Shown piece after piece: positions 5,474 through 8,117 of a DNA stretch of 8,117 bases. The DNA comes from a bacterium UBA7470 (lineage in GTDB: Bacteria; Pseudomonadota; Gammaproteobacteria; Burkholderiales; Burkholderiaceae_C). The notes below the pieces were generated by a model. That model saw nothing but the letters and a program-made list of their open reading frames with translations. It searched no databases and was not told where the DNA came from. Numbering within the stretch: the first letter of the stretch is position 1; each line of letters opens with the position of its first letter. The DNA is taken from NCBI GenBank assembly GCA_002479815.1, contig DLPA01000021.1:1-8117 (forward strand). Direction: 5' to 3'. The translations under genes were made by a program, and so were the position numbers.

Positions 5474-7931
5474 ACTCGTAGCGGCCAAAACGACTGGGGG
5501 TTTGTACCTCGTCGCGCAGGGGTTGGTAGCGGGGGATGTTGTCGCGCAGGGTTTGCAAGGGGTTGGAGCCTATGCGCGAGAAGCCATTGAACTCAAGCTG
5601 AAACAAAATGCGCTGTCCTGTGTTGGCGTTGCTGCGTTGCAGGCGCTCTAAGACCACGCGACCGATCCAGCAGCAGGCTTCGTATTCCACGCCCAGCACC
5701 AAATCGACCACTTTGTGATCCGGCATGCTGTAGTTGATGCGGCCCACGCTGTACCAGCGATTGGCACCACGCATCTTGCCGCCTTCGGCGACAGATGGCG
5801 AAGCCGCTTGGGACGGCGTTTCCCAGACATCGTTCAAAGGCCATTGCCAACCCACATCCATTTGCTCGCTGGCAGGCAAAATGCCGCCTGCACGTTGCAA
5901 GCGATAGGCGGCACTGAAGACGCGGTAGCGCGCGGGATGATAGCGGGCGGTGAGCGTGGTGCGCTGCGAGCGTCCGGTATGAGGGTTGAATTGCAGTCCG
6001 CCTTCAAACTGCCATTTGGGGTCCCACTGAATGCCCGCCCCCACCAACACATCGCTCACCGTGTCGGTAATGGGCACGCCACCGGGCAAGGTCACGCGCT
6101 GATCGGCCAAGCGAATGCGCTGCGCCAAACCCAAACGCACGGCCTCGGCTCCAGTTTGCGGGTCGATCAGGCGGGTGCTGGCGCCGATGGTCAAGGCATG
6201 GGTGTCGGAAATGCGGTCATGCCCCCCAAAATCGTTTTCCGCCCACACCGTTCCAAAGTTAAAGTCTTTGGCTGCCGAGTCATAGACAGGCAAATAACTT
6301 TGGTTTTTGTACGGCGTGTAAACGTACATCGCCCTAGGCTCTAGGGTTTGCAGGACATCGCGGCCAAAGAAGTGCGCGGGGCGCTCAAACACCAGCCCAC
6401 TGTCCAGACTCAAGGTCGGCAGCACGCGGCTGGCGCTGCGTTGGCCGTTCCACAAGGCTTGTTCAAAGCTGTAATGCGTCATGTGCAACTGCGCTTTGGG
6501 TCGCACGAACCACCCGGGGGTTTGCCAGGTTTTGCTGAGTTGGGCGATGGCGAGGCTGCGTGCGCCATGAATATCGGCCAACAGGGCGGTGACGCTGGGT
6601 GTGCGGGGCGTGCGAAAGCGCGAGTACTGCCCCGTCAGTGACCAATCGATGCCAGCCACCGCACCGACACGTTGATTCAATTCGCCCCAACGCAGGTCAA
6701 TTTGTGGCTCGCGGTCGTAGGGCGCGGCAATCGGAGCGGCAGCATCTTGCAAGGTTTGCCATTTGTAGAGGCCTGCCGTCCATGCAAACGCACCTTTTTG
6801 CCCACTCAAGGCCAATTCATTGGGCAAGAGGCGTTGGGTCAGCGCGGGGCTGACTTTGGGGAAATCTCGCCAATACGCATCGTCACTGACGCGGTTGAGG
6901 TTCCAGCGCAGCCCCAAAGCCGACATCCCCAACCCGCTCGGGTCTAGCTGTTGCTGGTGTTGTGCCGTCAAACCCCAGCGATTGGCGTGCAGCAAGCGAT
7001 CATCGGGCATCCAAGAGCCGCGCATCGTACCGTTGTAGGTGGGTTGTAAATACCGAAATTCGCCCCCCAAATCCAAGCCGCGCTTGGTCATGAGCGTGGG
7101 GTAGAAGGTCGCATCGAGGTTGGGGGCGATGTTCCAGTAGTAGGGCTGGGTGTATTCCAAGCCACTGATGTTGTCGAGATTGATCGTTGGAGGGAGCAAG
7201 CCCGATTTGCGCTTATCGGACAACGGAAAGCTCACATAGGGCGCGGCCAACAAGGGAATGCCTTTGAAGTAGAGCACCCCCCCCTCGGCCTCGCCCACAT
7301 CCTCGGCTTGATTGAGGGTGAGCTTGCGGGCACTGATCCACCAATCGGGCGTGCCCTCGTCGGCCTCGGGTCTAGGGCAGGTGCTGTACGTGGCGTTGTG
7401 CGCGACGGACACATCCTCGCTTAAAAAATCCACTCGGTCGGCTTGACCTTGGCCGTCGTTGCGCAGCAGTTGGTACTGAGGCTGGGTAAAAAAACCGACG
7501 TAGGTGTCCAAATTGAGTTGCAACTCGGGGCCATCAAAACGATTGCCATTGCGCCAAATCGTCACGCCCCCAGTGGCTTTGGCCTCGTTGATGCGGTGAT
7601 CGACTTCGACTTTGTGCGCTTTGACGATGGTGTCGTGCCGTCTCAACACGGCTTGCCCCTCCACGAGGGTACGGATATTGGGTTCGCCGTCGATGCGGTC
7701 GCCTGTGACGAAGGTGGGCACATCGCGGCGCACCTCCTCGGGCAGACGCTCCAAGAGCAGAGAACTTGGTTTCAAGGCAGGAACGGGGATACCTACATCA
7801 GAAACACCGGCCCCCTCATCAGCCCACGCAGTCGCGAGGGTGGCGCAGGACAGCCCAAGAATCAACGCACGCCCCGCCCATGCAGCCGGTGTAAGGCGAT
7901 GATGAAAAAAATGAGTAAAAGGGCTGGACAT
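5472..7931 (-). CDS. lptD: LPS-assembly outer membrane protein LptD
   Basis: LptD is the large outer-membrane barrel that, with the lipoprotein LptE, inserts lipopolysaccharide into the outer leaflet. From the ATG at 7931 the protein has 819 residues, typical of the family. A signal peptide (hydrophobic core about 20-34) ends in ATAWA, with cleavage before DEG at about residue 37. The periplasmic jellyroll (OstA/LptA-like) domain follows, roughly 75-170, with AVLRRHDTIVKA and GPELQLNL. The barrel spans about 175 to the C-terminus and contains family hallmarks: SDKRKSGLLPP, QPYYWNIAPNLDAT, RGLDLGGEFRYL, TLEPRAMYVYTPY, EYEACCWIGRVVLER and FNGFSRIG. Cysteines at 185, 753 and 754 match three of the four disulfide cysteines of E. 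coli LptD; the first, near the mature N-terminus, is missing. A longer start (ATG at 7976) adds 15 residues; neither start has a clear ribosome binding site. The gene is first in lptD-surA-ksgA and divergent from the amgK-like gene. Confidence 0.95.
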   Translation of the reverse strand: MSSPFTHFFHHRLTPAAWAGRALILGLSCATLATAWADEGAGVSDVGIPVPALKPSSLLLERLPEEVRRDVPTFVTGDRIDGEPNIRTLVEGQAVLRRHDTIVKAHKVEVDHRINEAKATGGVTIWRNGNRFDGPELQLNLDTYVGFFTQPQYQLLRNDGQGQADRVDFLSEDVSVAHNATYSTCPRPEADEGTPDWWISARKLTLNQAEDVGEAEGGVLYFKGIPLLAAPYVSFPLSDKRKSGLLPPTINLDNISGLEYTQPYYWNIAPNLDATFYPTLMTKRGLDLGGEFRYLQPTYNGTMRGSWMPDDRLLHANRWGLTAQHQQQLDPSGLGMSALGLRWNLNRVSDDAYWRDFPKVSPALTQRLLPNELALSGQKGAFAWTAGLYKWQTLQDAAAPIAAPYDREPQIDLRWGELNQRVGAVAGIDWSLTGQYSRFRTPRTPSVTALLADIHGARSLAIAQLSKTWQTPGWFVRPKAQLHMTHYSFEQALWNGQRSASRVLPTLSLDSGLVFERPAHFFGRDVLQTLEPRAMYVYTPYKNQSYLPVYDSAAKDFNFGTVWAENDFGGHDRISDTHALTIGASTRLIDPQTGAEAVRLGLAQRIRLADQRVTLPGGVPITDTVSDVLVGAGIQWDPKWQFEGGLQFNPHTGRSQRTTLTARYHPARYRVFSAAYRLQRAGGILPASEQMDVGWQWPLNDVWETPSQAASPSVAEGGKMRGANRWYSVGRINYSMPDHKVVDLVLGVEYEACCWIGRVVLERLQRSNANTGQRILFQLEFNGFSRIGSNPLQTLRDNIPRYQPLRDEVQTPSRFGRYE

Positions 7932-8031
7932 GGAGGCTAGGCGAACAAACGATCTGAGTACGACGCAAAAAGGCATTTGTAAAATGCCCGCGCATTATCG
8001 TATGTCGGACACCAACCGACGGGTACACCTG
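7932..8031. other. Divergent lptD / amgK-like intergenic region
   Basis: About 100 bases that must hold the promoters of the lptD cluster (minus) and the kinase-like gene (plus). On the minus strand GATAAT at 8000-7995 resembles a -10 element, but no good -35 is at the right distance. On the plus strand TTGTAA at 7977-7982 could be a -35, with TATGTC at 8001-8006 a weak partner 18 bases on. If that start is used, transcription would begin after the ATG at 8002, supporting initiation at 8032. I see no clear sigma-E type promoter. Confidence 0.35.
7972..7988. repeat. Perfect inverted repeat between lptD and the amgK-like gene
   Basis: GGCATTT-GTA-AAATGCC has two exact 7-base arms with a 3-base centre. 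It covers the alternative lptD start at 7976 and the candidate plus-strand -35 TTGTAA (7977-7982). The spacing suits a dimeric regulator better than an RNA hairpin, since a 3-base loop is tight. The protein that might bind is unknown, and a chance occurrence is not excluded. Confidence 0.45.
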
Positions 8032-8117
8032 ATGACAGACACACAAGCCTCCCCCCCCATTGCCCCCCTCACATGGCCTACGCCCGCGCGTGAAGCCGCT
8101 TTTGCCGCGTGGCTCGG
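8032..8117 (+). CDS. amgK: Probable AmgK-type cell-wall sugar kinase / aminoglycoside phosphotransferase-like protein (N-terminal fragment)
   Basis: Only the first 28 codons are in the window: MTDTQASPPIAPLTWPTPAR followed by EAAFAAWL. No catalytic motif is visible. The WP.PAREAAFAAWL pattern matches what I recall of the N-terminus of the phosphotransferase-like proteins encoded divergently from lptD. In Pseudomonas that position is held by amgK, an N-acetylmuramate / N-acetylglucosamine anomeric kinase for peptidoglycan recycling, followed by murU. The assignment therefore rests mainly on gene order. I prefer the ATG at 8032; an in-frame ATG at 8002 would add ten residues (MSDTNRRVHL) that do not look like the family. 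No strong ribosome binding site is present. Codons 7-9 are part of an eight-cytosine run (8051-8058), which could be prone to slippage. Confidence 0.6.
   Translation, partial: MTDTQASPPIAPLTWPTPAREAAFAAWL

Noticed and set aside
5715..6344. 209-codon plus-strand frame antisense to lptD
   Set aside because: It mirrors lptD codons in a GC-rich gene, has no ribosome binding site or family pattern, and LptD is clearly the real gene.
1..8117. Mobile elements, CRISPR repeats, toxin-antitoxin pairs, tRNA genes
   Set aside because: None seen: no transposase-like protein, no regularly spaced direct repeats, no short two-gene module, and no cloverleaf-like segment noticed by eye.

Overview
The window looks like chromosomal DNA of a betaproteobacterium, most likely Burkholderiales and possibly Comamonadaceae-like. 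This rests on moderately high GC, the form of the LptD, SurA and PAP2 proteins, and a gene neighbourhood (sugar kinase / lptD-surA-ksgA) also known from Pseudomonas. The genus cannot be fixed from this sequence alone. Coding density is very high. All genes appear intact except the two cut by the window edges. I see no tRNA, rRNA, CRISPR array, insertion sequence or phage gene.

Region 1 (1-2464) is a sugar-acid uptake and phosphorylation module, most probably for D-gluconate. On the minus strand a GntK-type gluconokinase (starting with TTG at 1229) is followed by a TRAP small permease subunit (DctQ type) through an ATGA overlap, and then by the first 52 codons of the TRAP large permease (DctM type), cut by the left edge. 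On the plus strand, divergently, lies a LacI-family regulator resembling E. coli GntR. The 185-base intergenic region holds two copies of a TAGCGCTATC-containing palindrome (1228-1243 and 1337-1352). One covers the kinase start codon and the other lies upstream of the regulator. The simplest model is autoregulated repression of both directions, relieved by gluconate or its phosphate. The periplasmic binding subunit (DctP) is not in the window and would be expected beyond dctM.

Region 2 (2465-3229) is a PAP2-superfamily membrane phosphatase directly behind the regulator on the plus strand. It ends 5 bases from the convergent ksgA gene.

Region 3 (3235-7931, minus strand) is the outer-membrane biogenesis and ribosome-maturation cluster lptD-surA-ksgA. 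LptD is the LPS translocon barrel, SurA the periplasmic chaperone that helps such barrels fold, and KsgA the 16S rRNA dimethyladenosine methyltransferase. The lptD-surA gap is 15 bases, surA-ksgA overlap by ATGA, and pdxA, which lies between surA and ksgA in several proteobacteria, is absent here.

Region 4 (8032-8117, plus strand) is the first 28 codons of a divergent gene, probably the AmgK-type cell-wall sugar kinase / aminoglycoside phosphotransferase-like protein found beside lptD in pseudomonads. The lptD-amgK intergenic region carries a perfect 7+7 inverted repeat.

I did not find an undescribed system. The observations most worth a second look are the operator pair overlapping the gluconokinase start, the kinase-TRAP coupling, the LptD lacking the N-terminal disulfide cysteine, and the C8 tract in the first codons of the amgK-like gene.
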